A stretch of 64,000 nucleotides of DNA from Rhynchopus sp. YZ270_cl-10 (GCA_964035575.1 OZ037870.1:1156014-1220013), one strand, 5' to 3'. Positions 30,206-42,325 are shown, counted from the stretch's first letter. The notes: generated by a model not told the origin, from the sequence alone. Translations and numbers: made by a program.

Positions 30206-30982
30206 GGTGTTTCGCTGAAATCAGGGCTTCAGGGTAGTTTTTGGGTTGCGAAAATGGGGAGAAAAAAAAACTACCTATTTCCGCAATTTACCCCCATTTT
30301 TTTCAATATTAGGCGTGTGCACGAGAGGCATATTTCACCTTCCGAATTTTCTTCTTTTTTCTTTTTTACACCCAAGGACTTTTCTACCGTTTTGTTTTGT
30401 CATTTTTTTACAATCCTAAAATCCTTTGAGGTATTTTTCATCTTAAAAATTTACAGTTGTTTTTTTTTTCTTTTCTTTTCGTTTCTTTTATTGATACACT
30501 GTCACGAGAGGGCTTTGTATTTCAAGTCATATGTATTCTCCTTATTTTTTAGGTACTTTTAGGTGACTATGTGACTCCTTACTACGATTTTTCTTTGCAG
30601 AAAAAAGATGGGTTTTTTTTTATTCGTGATCAGTGTGTGAGTGTCTATTATTTTTCTTACCCACCTTCGATACAGGGTGCGGTTGTCGTGCGTGAGAAAA
30701 AAAACATAATTTGCGATGTATTTTTATTTGTCAGAACTAAGGGCAACATCCGGTTGTCACCTTATTCTGATGAGTTGGTAGATGTACTTGACAAAAAGGG
30801 GGTAAATTGCTGATTACTATTGTCTGGAATAGAGAAATAAAACGTCCGCTGACTGTGTTCTGCATTTTTTTCCCCCCACCCGGTACATCGGTCATTGTAC
30901 CAAAGGTACACTGACCACGAGAGGGCTTTGTATTTCAAGTCAACTTTTTTCTTTTATCCGACAAGAAGAGAAATAGTCAACA

Positions 30983-31075
30983 ACGGTATGGTCGCCAACT
31001 CAACACCTAATGCCAGGAGGATTGTGCAATCAACGGAAATACTCTTCCATTACCTACCGTGCTGACTGTCTCTCG
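30983..31075 (+). repeat. Family-J dispersed repeat
   Basis: GGTATGGTCGCCAACTC, then CAGGAGGATTGTGCAATCAA and CCATTACCTACC. It matches 40478-40590 and 44231-44316, with a 3' fragment at 3337-3395. All are in the + orientation. Confidence 0.65.
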
Positions 31076-32150
31076 GGAAAACGGAACCATTTTTTTTTGG
31101 GCAGTCACTCGCTTCGCTCGTGACGTAAAATATCCAACTAATTTGTAAGAAACTCGTGTGACAAAAAAGTCCACCTTTTTTTTAGGCTCAACAATTTGCT
31201 ATTTTAGGTATTCTTATTCCGTATCACAATTCGTAGCTAACAACCATCCATTTCATGTGCACTCCTTTAGTGCTTTCTGTTCTGTGTGTCTATGTCCAAG
31301 GCATGCCCATATGCTACGGAAGGGGCTGCGGACTACGTAAGCCCGTGTAGTGTTCACCGTATACTACACAACGCTTGTGAGGCAAGGTATCCCGTGCTTT
31401 AAGGTTTTAGCTGCAATACAAACAGATGGGGGGTAACGCATGAACAACTGTCTCTTTGAATGAAGGGATAGTCACGGTACAGAAAAGCGTATTCAAACTT
31501 ACAAGGTTTTTGATTTATTTTGATAGGCGTGTACCGATGTGTGTGCACGAGAGGTGCATTCATCTTTCAAGTTTTTTATTTTTGGTTTTTTTGGTGCGCT
31601 CGGTTCCGCGTATCACCCTCATGGACAAGACCATGTCCATGGCCGCGGAACTAAGCTATCCATTTGGACCCATACGCAACACATCGCAGAGCAGAGGACC
31701 TTTGTTGCGTTACCCTTTTTGGGTCTAAATATATGTATTTTTTTGCCAGTGCGTCCGCCGATGAACGATGAGGCATTTGCACTTTCAGCTTCTCTTTTTT
31801 TACTCTTTTTTTCTTTTGCAGTGGCAGAAAGCGACAATGTTTCGAACGATTTTGTTTTTAGTTATTTAATGATGTGTGTGTGTTAGAGAGACACAATTAT
31901 GTTTCAAGTTTTCTTTCCTTTTTGTCTGGAGAGATGGGGATGTATGTTATGCATATTTTTTTTTGCAACGTTTTTTAGCTCCGAAAAAAAAAAAAAATTA
32001 GAAATGGAAAATTGTAATAAATCTGATGGTGAACACATCAAAAGATGGTGACCATTTCACAATTATGTGACAACATCTACGCGCTCTCAATTCTTTTTTA
32101 TGATACCCCCTTACATGCATACAACCCCCCCTCTTGGTAACCGTCTGCAT

Positions 32151-32252
32151 ACCAATGAAGTGGCCTCTGGGGTTCGATAACCCCGTGGAGAAGTAGTGTA
32201 TTGCGTCTGTTGATGAACGGTGAGGCATTTGTACTTTTAACTTCTCCTTTTT
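32151..32252 (+). repeat. Family-B dispersed repeat with perfect T-arm-like stem-loop
   Basis: GGGGTTCGATAACCCC (32169-32184) is a perfect 4-bp stem with a TTCGATAA loop, like a tRNA T-arm or Pol III B box. It is followed by GTGGAGAAGTAGTG, GATGAACGGTGAGGC and a T-rich tail. No matching acceptor or D-arm half is visible upstream. Confidence 0.7.
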
Positions 32253-33443
32253 TAAAAAAAATTGAAAACGCCACAGCCATTTTAAAAGCTCATTCCGAAA
32301 GTCTTTATAAAGAATAGGCATCACAGACCTTCTATTCAGTAGAATAGTTGGTATATGAAACAAAGAATAGGCAATCATAGAGCACGAAAGCTCTTTCGAG
32401 CACTCTTTCCATTCAAAATACTTTGTACATTCATTGGTTTTCCAAAATAAACAAAAAAAAAAAAATTCTCCGAAAAACTACCGTCATTCTTTCCACACCT
32501 TCCTTTCTCTGCGACTCAGGGGCCTATTTGTAAACCCGGGGACTGAAGGAACTGCAATACAGTGGGTTGTCACAATCCATTTATATTTTTTTTTTTTTGA
32601 AGGTGTTCCGACCTTTTTTTGCTCAAAAAAAGCTCTCATTCTCGGTTTTGTTTTTTCCTGTATTTTATGTCATGTATACTTCATTTCCCCTCTTTGTTTA
32701 AGATGTGTATGCGAAGCATGTTCATCTCTTCACTTTGTTTTTGTATGTGGCCATGATGCACAGAGGTCAGCAGGTCGCCTTTTTTTTTTTTTTGCTCTAA
32801 CTTTCTTAAAAGAAATTGGGGGACGGGTTTCCGTTGCTGTTGTGTTTGTTGGCTTTACAAAACCCCTTTGCAGCTTGCAAGATTATCGCCTCCTGTTCCC
32901 TCTCATTCCCACCCCCCCATTCTTTCACCTATTCTTCCTTCACATTCACCTTTGTTGTGACATTGGGTTTGTGGGTTTGTGGGTTTGTGCCCAACTCCAG
33001 CCCCCCTTTGTTTGGATAGTCAAAAAAATTAAAAAGAAAACAATCTGCTGGTCCTTGACATTTTGCAGCTAGCAGCAAACAACAAAAAATGAAATAAAAC
33101 CAGAATAAAACAGAACCAACCATTCCCTTTTTACCACCTACTTTTTTTCAACCCCCCCCCTTTTTATCTATTGAATGATTCAGCTATTTCTTTTGGTTTT
33201 TGTCATATTCCACATTACCATCGACATTCCGCACTTAATTCATAACCCAAAACACTGATTTTTAAATAGCACAAAAAAAAAAAAACTTCCATTCAAAACA
33301 AACCCACACAAAAAAACACCTATACCACAGCCCCACACCGAACTACATAAAAGGAGGAAAGCAAAACCACCCCCCGCTTTCTCCTCTCTCCTCCCCCCCT
33401 CCTATCTCTTTGGGGGGCAAAAAAAAAAAACGCCCCTCCCCTC

Positions 33444-35705
33444 ATGGCACGACATCTGCTGTTGTTAACGCTGCTGTCGTGGGTGTGTTCGTCGATACAG
33501 CAGGATGTACGGCTCTCCTCTTCAGCGCCAACTGTGTCGGAGGGTGGTGGGGTCACGACTATCACAGTTGTGTTAACGCGGATTCCGACCGACAACGTTG
33601 ATGTGGAGTACGAACCGCTGAATAATGTGGGAATTTCGCTTGCCTCTTATAAGTACACATTTACTTCGGCGACGTGGAATCGGGCGCAAACGATTACCAT
33701 AACTGCGGTGGATGATTTGCAAGAAACAGAATCAAGAGTTTACCGGTTTGGATCTAAGGTGAACTCCAACGACAACAGCTTCCGCGGGCAGCAAGCGAAC
33801 TTCGATGTGCAATTTGTCGACAATGACCTTGCCAAACCGGTCCTCAGCGCCCCAACGAACCCTTACGTCGGGGAGAACGGAAACTCAACAATATTTGGTG
33901 TGTCGCTTCTTCTTGAGCCTCTCAGCGATGTGCGATGCACCTTTAGTGTTAAGCCCGATTTTTATAGTCAAAAGGTGGAGTTAAAACCGTCTGACCCTGT
34001 ACAGTTCAATGCGGCAACGTACACGGTCATACAGGAGATGACGGTGACAGGGAAAGATGATCTCTTCGCAGACGGCATCCAAGCCCTCCAGATAACCGCC
34101 GTCTGCGAAGCGCAAAGCAGCGACTACAAAGGCAAGGTGTCGGACCCGATCACCATCTACCACATCGACGACGAGGTCGCATTCCTCAGGACCACGACCA
34201 CGCAGCTCATCACAACCGAAGGTGTCGACACACCAACACAGTTCAGCCTGTCTCTCTCCGCAAAACCAAGGGAAGACGTCGACGTCTTCTTCGAAGTTCC
34301 ATTTGGTGCGGCAAACGAAGGTCTCGCAGTGCAAACACAGAAGAAGTTTGCGGTGCCGTGGTGGGATGAGCCGATGAAAGGGAATCTGCAGTCTGTGGAT
34401 GACGGGGCAAGGGATGGGGATTTTTATTATACGCTGCGGATGCGTACGGAGTCGGCGGATCTGTCGTTCAACGGCCTTGTTCTTGAGATTCCTGTTGTGA
34501 ATTTAGACAACGACGGCTACACCCACATCCGCTACACACCGTACGGCAGCCGCAACAGGAACAACGTCGTCGAAACCTCAGAACTCCTCCTCCGTGCCAA
34601 GACCAGCATCGGCTACGAGGACATCGACGTCAGCGCCTCTAACACCTCCTGCTACTTCACTGGCGACTCAGGCGGCTGTCCCAACGGCGACACCACGCAA
34701 GCCCTCATCGACGGCGACCCACGCACACACTGGAGCACCATCGTCGGAGACGTCAACGTCGACATTCTATTTGACCGACCCAGAGTATGTTTTTACAACC
34801 ATTTTTTGCGAATTCGAAAAAACAAAAAATGTGAAGTCCCCCTCCGACTTTGTATCTTAATTTTACGACACTCACTTCATCAATCAGGGCGTATTTTAGT
34901 AATCAGCACCTCCGATTGATTGACGTTTGCACTTTTCAACTTCTCTCTTTAAAACAACCCCAACAAACAGACGGTCTGCGCACATGCACTGAGCCTTAAC
35001 GTTGAGGACTCCAACCCCACTATGTGGATGATTTCCGTAAAAACTGGCGAATCCGACTCATGGAAGGTGGTCTACAACAGCAGCACGACATACCCACGCA
35101 GCGGCTCTGTGCACACAACTGAATATTATGATGCATGCAACCCAGGCACCATCTTGGGCATGTACACAGATGCACCACAGACACCGGAGCCCAGCTTTGC
35201 AGCAGCAAACCCTGCGGACACCACGGATGCCGACCCACCTTCTGACGACGACGAATCCGTGGTGTGGCTGGTCATCACCGTCATCATCGTTTTTGTCATT
35301 GTCCTGGTCGCTATCCTGCTGCTACTCTATCAGAACCACACGAAGGCTGCTGCAAAGGAGACTGACTACAAAGAGCGCGACCTCGGAGGTCTCGACGATC
35401 CTCCCCATTCGGCACCACCCCTAAGCGATCCAAGCCGCTCCCCCAGGTCTCTCTACGGCAGCGAGCCTGCACCAGTGTACTCAGGATACCAACCCATGGG
35501 CACCCAGGCCGAGCCCGACGCAGGCCATATAGACGATGAATTGGTAGACGGTGGCGGGTACAACATAGTGATCATGTACTCCGGACGCGGCGCAAAGAAA
35601 AGCCAGATCCCATCCTCCCCGTCGTCAGCACCCTCAGTCTCACACCCTCTTCCCAGCGAAGGTATGTTTCCTTTTTTCAGGTGGCGGTTCGTCTTTTCTT
35701 TTTAG
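33444..35705 (+). CDS. Cell-surface receptor: Calx-beta-like repeats, discoidin-like domain, one membrane helix (2 exons)
   Basis: Exons 33444-34784 and 34971-35705 join in frame to 691 residues. Residues 1-19 are a signal peptide. Two or three Calx-beta-like sandwiches follow, the clearest being TITVVLTRIPTDNVDVEY, FTSATWNRAQTITITAVDD and VQFVDND. Residues ~400-520 resemble an F5/8-type C (discoidin) domain: ALIDGDPRTHWST, VNVDILFDRPR, then MWMISVKTGESDSWKVV. The intron falls inside this domain. A helix (WLVITVIIVFVIVLVAILLL) and a ~130-residue Pro/Ser-rich cytosolic tail end the protein. Calx-beta and discoidin domains usually bind calcium, glycans or partners, so adhesion is likely. The intron holds a family-B tail (near 34915-34955). 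The 3' end is uncertain: a GTATGT at 35662 could be a further donor. Confidence 0.85.
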
Positions 35706-38125
35706 TCTTATCCACATAACATCACATTTTTTTTTCTCTCGATCGAGTGTTTGTTTTTCTTCCTGTGATGTAAGGTGAGTATCTCGTATTAACTTTCTGA
35801 GTCTCGGTCGTCTCTTTTGGTGCGAGGGGGGAGGTTAGTGAAATTATCTCAACATTTATTAAACCTAAACCAACAGAGGGATATTCGAGTCGGTACTTCA
35901 GACGGCAATACTGAAAGGATTTGGGGAGTTTTATTAAGGTTTGGGGAGGGGGTGTATTCTGAGAGTGAGAGAGAGTGTGTGTGGGGGGGTTTTTTTTGGG
36001 AGGGGTTGGGGTCCACCCCGGTGTACCAGTTATGTACCAAGGGTCCATAACAAGCTGGACACGAGAGGGTTTTTTGTATTTCAAGTCAATTTTTTTATTC
36101 TGACCAGGTCCCGTTCAGGGTACTCGAGTGGTAGTGTTTATACAGAACTCAAGTATATCTGGTCGAGCGATTTTTTTTTGACATTTTTGGGGTGCTTGTT
36201 TCATTACTCTTATTCCTGTTCCACAGCTTTTGTTTTTTTTATCAAGAGGTTTATGTACGCGAGGTATATTCATCTTTCAACTTTTTTTTTGTTCTCCTTC
36301 GGTTTTTAAAATACACAACTTAGCTGCCGCGTACTCCGCGAGCTACAACTCACTCATAGGCTCCTCCCCCCCTAGTGGGAAGCCTATCCGTATTGTTCAG
36401 GATTTTTTTCTTTTTTTTTCCTTTGCGTCCTGCAAACCCACTTTTATTTCAAGGCGCTGCGATGTGCCTTCTAGAAGTCTCTTGTTCTGTTACGCGTTGC
36501 GTTTTTTTTTTTTTTTTAAATAGATGTGTGTTCCACAAGAGGCACATTTCATCTTCCACGTTTATCTCCCTCTCTCTCTTTTTCTCTTCTTCTCAAGGTG
36601 ACTATGCAACTAGAGAGGTGGCTTTGGTTATCACCTTACCAAATTTTTTTTTCCTCTTTTTTTTTTTGCCAAACCCTCACATCGTGGTGTTCATGTCAAA
36701 AAAAAAAAAGGTTAATAGTGTGGAATCAGCTCTAAGCAGTTTTTTTTTTGCTCTGATCAACACTATACGCTTCCTTTTGACGTACTGCTTGTGTAAATGT
36801 AAATACCTTTGAGCACATAAAATATTTGGTATTATGACACATTGTGTCCCAGCTCTTAGTTGGTATTCCCCAAGTTTTGTGTCACCATATTTTGCATATG
36901 GTACGTACCTTTGGATGTCCTCTTTTGGGTGACAATTCTCGAACAAAAAAACTTTGGGGGGGGGGGACAACTTGAGGGCAGCCACCCCATAAACTGCTTG
37001 TTGATAAGAGTATACCCATTCCCACCTTTTAGATGTGTTTTACAGTATTCTCCCTTTTGTGGGCCGAAGCTTGCATCATGGCGAACGTGCCCCCCCCCCC
37101 AGCCATTCCCTCCCCCATCTGCGATATTGTGAGTGCGGCAGGGCTCGTCACTACAAAAGTTTCTCTCTCTCTCTCTCTCTCTCTTATTATTCTTCAGTTT
37201 ACTATATGGGGTTTTGTGAAGGGTGGGAACACCGCTGTACCCCTTCTGTATGTACCTCAGTAGGTAGTTTGTGTTTCATTTTTAAAAAAAGCGCCAAAAA
37301 AATGGTTGAAGACGATTTACGTCTTTTTCTTTGAGGTGCAACGTTCTTTTGGGCGACACTGTATTTGCAGGACCTACCTTTTCGTAGACGACGTGTGTCG
37401 ATATAACAAAATAGAGGGATACAACAAAAAGGTTTAGTGGAAGCTCCTCTTCCAGGTGATTACACTAATACAAACCAAATTTTTCAAAAAAAAATAGAAT
37501 AGGTGTCAAACCAAAGTTTTGAAAAGTCAGTGCCTGCGTCCCAGAGGCGTTTGCACTATCAACTTCACTTTGAATTGTCCCATGCTCTAATATACTTACT
37601 GGGGGGGGGGGGGGGGGGGCTAATACAAGTACCCCTGCAAATACAAGTACCCCCGGGTTTTTCGATTTAAATTAATTTATATTTTTAATATAAGTACCCC
37701 CCACTTTTGTGTACGTTTTTCTTAGCAGGTGATGCCAAAAAAAATTTCCCAGCAATTTTTACCCACAAAAAATCGAGAATTTTTTTTTTCTATTTCGGTG
37801 CCAGGCTTTGCGCTAATTGTTGGCCCTTGGCCCGGGATTTTTGGATATTTTTGTGGTGCGTTTTTTGCAAACCGGGGTTTCTTTACCAAAACCAGAGAAT
37901 CTCATATTTCATAGTAAGGGTACTTTAGAGTGTTTTTGTACCCATGTGACCCCACCGTGGAGAGCAATCAGCTCGCGCAATCAAAAGAAAGCAGATAAAA
38001 GAGAAAAGAAAAAATGAAAAAAGTTGGGTACCGTGCGCCTGCGGCGCTACCTGTTCCCAGTCAAAACCACCACAATTTCATCTGAATTTGGGTTTTCAGA
38101 CTGAAAATGCCCCTTGTTTAGGAGT

Positions 38126-38222
38126 CTGGGTTCATATTTTGTGAAAATTTAAGTCACTAAAATTTTGTCTATTTTTCCGAATATGCCCCACCACAGCGCG
38201 GGATTGGCTCGGAAATGCCACA
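38126..38222 (+). repeat. Diverged repeat shared with 29184-29300
   Basis: GGGTTCATATTTTGTG, AAATTTAAGTCAC and CCCCACCACAGCGCGGG match the order of motifs in the copy at 29184-29300. Confidence 0.5.
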
Positions 38223-38515
38223 AAACACTGTTTTTTCACCCCAGACATTACCCGTCGCAACTATTTGAGGTGCGTTTTTTTGGGCCCGAAACATGATTTT
38301 TCAGATTTTTTCCAAAAGTTAGCGCGAAGCCTGCTTCACACCTTTTCTCTTTTCTCGATTTTTCGGATTTTTGCTAAGGCGTTGGCCCATACAAAAAAAA
38401 TTTTTCCCCCCATACAAAATGTACAGGGAAAAGGTTTTATTGCATTGGTGAAAATTTATCGTACTCCTTTATGTACCCTCCACCACCACTTTATCCAACT
38501 CTGGGCACTTTATCC

Positions 38516-38654
38516 CACCCTATAAAGTGATTTCCCACCCTATAAAGTGATTTCCCACCCTATAAAGTGGTTTTTACACCCTATAAAGTGGTTTTTTCAC
38601 CCTATAAAGTGGTTTTCCCACCCTATAAAGTGATTTTTTCACCCTATAAAGTTG
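38516..38654 (+). repeat. Tandem repeat of ~20 bp, seven copies
   Basis: Seven units of CACCCTATAAAGTGRTTT-like sequence lie head to tail, with degenerate relatives near 38988 and 39010 (CCACCCCATAAAGT). It sits at the centre of the inverted-repeat element 37598-39328. Confidence 0.85.
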
Positions 38655-39109
38655 AAAATTTTTTTTTTCGCAAAGACATTTTTCAGCCGAAAAAAAAATT
38701 TTTTTTTGGGCTCAGATGGGCCCAAAAATGCAAAAAAAGCAAGAATTTTGATGTTTTGAGCATCACATATTTATTCCCCGGTCATTTTCTGAACAAAACC
38801 CACCCTGTACATTTTGTATGGGCCAGCGCCTTGTCAAAAAATTTCAACAAAAAAAAATTTTTTCCCGTGAAATTTTTGACCCCTGAGTGGGTCTTTGGGC
38901 CCAAAAAATGCAAAAAAAACTTGAAAAAAATCGACAAGTTAAAATTTCAACCAATACACCCTGTTTTTGACCATAAAATGAAAGAATCCACCCCATAAAG
39001 TAAAATTCCACCCCATAAAGCCACTTTATTTAACTCCAAAAATCAGGAGTACTCAAAATTATCACCATATGCAATAAAACTACCTTATCAACGCCAATAT
39101 GGGCCATTT

Positions 39110-39188
39110 TTTCACTCTCGAATCGGTTCGTGCCCCTCTCGTGCCCTTCGGGCACTCGAGGAGCACTCACCGATTCTCGAGTGAAATA
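39110..39188. repeat. Nested hairpin
   Basis: CACTCTCGAATCGGT pairs with ACCGATTCTCGAGTG. Inside, GTGCCCCTCTCGTGCCC pairs with GGGCACTCGAGGAGCAC around a TTC loop. It lies near the right end of the 37598-39328 element. Confidence 0.7.
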
Positions 39189-39900
39189 ATGACCCATTAT
39201 TTGTTGTTAATAAATAGCTATTTAATACAAGTACCCCCATCACCTTTTTTATTTTTGAAAAACCCGGATCTATTAGTTTTACCCGCTCAATACAAGTACC
39301 CGGTACTTGTATTAGCTCCCCCCCAGTAATGAGGTGTGTCTGTAAGATATCCTTACCTTTTTTTTTTGGTGACATTTTGCACAGAATGGCTTTTTTTGTG
39401 TGAGTGATTGTCGATACAAATTAGATACTGTTCCCCCCCCCCCCCCCCTTTTTTTACAGAGGTGGTCATCTGTTTCCCGCAGAGATTGGAGGGGAAAAAA
39501 CAAAAACCCCCCCGACCTTCCCGTTCCGTCCCACTCCCGTGCTTCGTTTATTTGTTGCAATGTACGTTGTTAATATGTAACGCTGTTTTTTTCTGGTATT
39601 CTTTGTCTTTTTTTTTTTCCTGCATCCGTAAAATTATGGTGTCTGTTGTGCCTATCTTTTCACAAAAAGGCCAATGTTGTTTTTTTTTTTCCGAAGATGG
39701 CAAAGTACGTGAGGGGGTTTGTCTAGTCAGCTTATATTTATTGTTGTTGTTTGGTAATGTTGTACAAATAAGAACAGTGTACAACAAAGCTTCCCCACGT
39801 TTCCACAAAAAGAAGAAATTGCGTTTTGCTTTTTGTGTATTTTTTTGGTGTCAACGTCCGTAGAGACGTTTTGCACCTGACAACTCCCCCTTTTTATCAA

Positions 39901-40004
39901 ATGTAAACCACGAAATGGATTGTAGGACTGCATGGTTTGGGGTCCACCCCGGTCATTGTACCAAGGTACACGGTTCACGAGAGGGCTGTTGTATTTCAAG
40001 TCAA
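39901..40004 (+). repeat. Family-A dispersed repeat, best full-length copy
   Basis: ATGTAAACCACGAAATGG, GGGGTCCACCCCGGTCATTG, TACCAAGGTACACGGTTCAC and GTATTTCAAGTCAA follow in order. The GGTCCACC and GTACCAAGGTAC parts can form short stems. Confidence 0.75.
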
Positions 40005-40477
40005 AAAAAAAATTTTTTTTTTGCGTTGTGTTTTGCGTCTGCAAGGGACTCAAAATTTGCACCTCCGACTTCACCCTTTTATAAAGGTGACGAAGCAATG
40101 AGAGGCTTGTGATCATCTTACAAACTTTTTATTATTTTTTGCACTTTTTATCAGTTTTGAAGTGAAGAAACCCCCGATGTGCGGTGGGGGGCCATCTATC
40201 TTTCAAGTTTTCTTCTTCTTCTTTTCCTTCCCTGATGCGTTTTGTAACACTGTTTTATTTTGCTTCAGTTCTTGAAAATATGAAATAAAAAAGTGATGAA
40301 ACGAAGTGCCCATCGGCTTGGTTTTTTCCCCTACCACCCTTCAGTGGGGGGAAAGCAGGGCGATCGGCGAAAACCCCTTTTTTCTTCTTCTTTTTAATCT
40401 TCATTTTACGTTCTGAAGCCAGGTTTATATTATTATTTTTATACGTACAAAGCGTGGCCTAAATGAGAAATGGTTCC

Positions 40478-40590
40478 TCCGATACGGTCGCCAATCACCC
40501 CTTCATCAGGGTAATTGTGCAATTACTGGGGGGAGTAACGAAAAACCCCTTTTTTTCCCTTTTACTTACCTATCAGAGTTACTATTTTTT
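40478..40590 (+). repeat. Family-J dispersed repeat, longest copy
   Basis: ATACGGTCGCCAATCACCCC, AATTGTGCAATTAC, then TTTTACTTACCTATCAGAG. Its 3' half equals the fragment at 3355-3395. Confidence 0.65.
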
Positions 40591-42027
40591 ACAGCAATTA
40601 CGACGAACGACACAACATAACACACCAAAGGGCCATATTCTGCGCAAGAATTACCCTCACTGGGCATCAGCAACATAACACACCACGGCCTCGCCACACA
40701 ACTATTTTCATGCATATTTCCCCCTCACATAACCAGATAAATAGGAATCTTGGGGGGAAAAAGCGCGTATTTCTTCGAAAGATTTTTTCTGCACCGTTGA
40801 AAAAAGGTCATCTGGTACCAACTTCGCAAAAGACTTTTTTTTGTAAACAACATACCAAGGAAAATACACTCTTTGTTTTTTTCTTGTTGATTTTTTTACC
40901 CCCCAACTCTTTTTTTTTTTGGTGACTAAGCAAAACATTAAGTAATCTAATCAGACTAAGCATAAGATGCTTAGGCTCACTCACAACTTTATTTATTGTG
41001 TTTTTTGTGAAGAAATGGTGGCTTTCGTTTGCATATTTGCTTTTTTGTGTATTTCTATTTCGTAAATTGGTTGGGGTATGCATGAGGTTACTTGTGAGAG
41101 GTGGGATAATGTACGAGGTACTGTTTTGAGGGTTTGAACAATAAAATTGGTCCCACCCCCTGTTCATGTTAACTACCTGACTGTAGATCAGGTTGGAGGT
41201 GACTGCAGTCAACAATCTCTCTCGAAGAGAACGTTGTTCTGCACAATAATCCCTTCATTCACCAGAGCCTGACAGATTTTAACTTTTGATAACACAACTT
41301 GTTGTCAAATTCTAAAAAGATTGGAGGCAGGCGCTGCGGGCAAAACAAAACGGATTGAAAAAAAATACAGAAGCTCGCTTGTTTCTTTTGAGTACTCAAT
41401 TAACCACAACAACCGTACTTCAGTTAACACAATTTTTTTTCACCTTTTTGTTTTCCGGCTTTGAGCGCACAAACAAAAGACCTGATCTTTTTTAAAAAAA
41501 GGTGATTAAAACACGAGAGGCTTAGGTTCATTCTTATAAGCTCTTTTTCTCCCCCCACTCTCTATTTCTCTTCGAGACTGTACACATTTTTTTTGTTATC
41601 AAATTTCATTCATTTTTAATTTGTCACGATGCGTTTCTTTACCCCCACACCCCCCCAATGGGGCTCCACAACGCAGCTTTCAAATTTTTTTTCTACATTC
41701 TCTCTCACTTTACCCTATTTTTCCTCTCTCATTGTCTTTCTGTCCCAAAGAACCATCTTTTAGCGTTTTTCTTCAAAGAAACGACGAGAAACCTGACATA
41801 TGGCAAGAACCCCGATATATTTTTCTCTCCTTTGTTTTTTCTCCTTTTCAAGGTCCCCCTAATCCCAGTTAGGTTTTATCTTGAGTTGAGGGGCTTTTTT
41901 TGTTGTATGATATGGGATCCTAAAATCGTGGCTGCTAGAGCAGTCTAAAATCGAACAGAATTTGTTTTTCTTTTGTTCGATATGAGCGCAATATGGGGGC
42001 ATATCAAAATTTCAATTTTTTTTTTCA

Positions 42028-42322
42028 AGGTGACTAAGCAAACGAATGTTCAAAACATTAAGTAATCTAATCAGACTAAGCAAACGAATCCAAAAATACA
42101 ACAAAAAAGATTGATGAATAACCAATGTTCAAAACATTAAGTAATCTAATCAGACTAAGCAAACGAGAACATCAAGGTTTCATCAAGGTTGAACAAAAAT
42201 TGCCACCCACGAGTAGCAATAACACACAAAAAAAAGCAAAAGACTGATGAATAAACCAAAGAAATAATCTAATCAGACTAAGCAAACGAGAAGCCGAGGT
42301 TCATCTTATACACTTCTCTTTT
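42028..42322 (+). repeat. Family-A' repeat with internal tandem expansion
   Basis: A normal A' copy reads GGTGACTAAGCACGAGAGGC, then TTCATCTTATAAACTTTT. Here the ACTAAGCAAACGA part is repeated at about 42033, 42076, 42155 and 42276. TAATCTAATCAG precedes the last three, and AAAACATTAAG precedes TAATCTAATCAG in two of them. The element then ends GGTTCATCTTATACACTTC. A shorter version of the same expansion lies at 40920-40990. Confidence 0.65.
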
Positions 42323-42325
42323 ATC

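Larger units (their letters stand above)
26699..33443 (+). other. 6.7 kb gene-free, repeat-dense region
   Basis: No supported gene. It contains family B (26828, 29931, 31746, 32151), family A (28105, 28489, 30486, 30875), family C (27897), family D (30310, 31535, 31870), family G (30121), family J (30983), the hAT-like element 27008-27896 and the inverted-repeat element 29422-29859. Open frames in 32434-33072 are T-run artefacts. A T-run of about 25 bases lies just before 27001. Confidence 0.6.
37598..39328. mobile_element. 1.7 kb inverted-repeat DNA element with TA edges
   Basis: The left end is CTGGGG (long G-run) followed by CTAATACAAGTACC. The right end is GGTACTTGTATTAGC followed by CCCCCCCAG, and each is bordered by TA. 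Inner parts are also inverted: CCATACAAAATGTACAGGG (near 38411) against CCCTGTACATTTTGTATGG (near 38803), and GGTTTTATTGCAT against ATGCAATAAAACTACC. The TA borders fit a Tc1/mariner-type insertion. No transposase frame is recognisable, so it is probably a non-autonomous fold-back element. Confidence 0.6.

Noticed and set aside
32165-32190. A true tRNA gene at the T-arm-like hairpin
   Set aside because: No anticodon or D-arm, nor a matching acceptor stem, is visible upstream; it is better read as part of family B.
32434-33072. 212-codon frame
   Set aside because: Made of T-runs (Phe, Leu, Ser, Cys) with no domain; base composition is that of the spacers.
35662-35681. A 20-base intron in the receptor gene's last exon
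   Set aside because: It has GTATGT and TTCAG ends, but all other introns here are 46 bases or longer; kept only as an uncertainty.
42033-42290. Possible CRISPR-like array (repeated ACTAAGCAAACGA)
   Set aside because: Repeats are imperfect, spacing is irregular, the setting is eukaryotic and the copies lie inside a known dispersed repeat.
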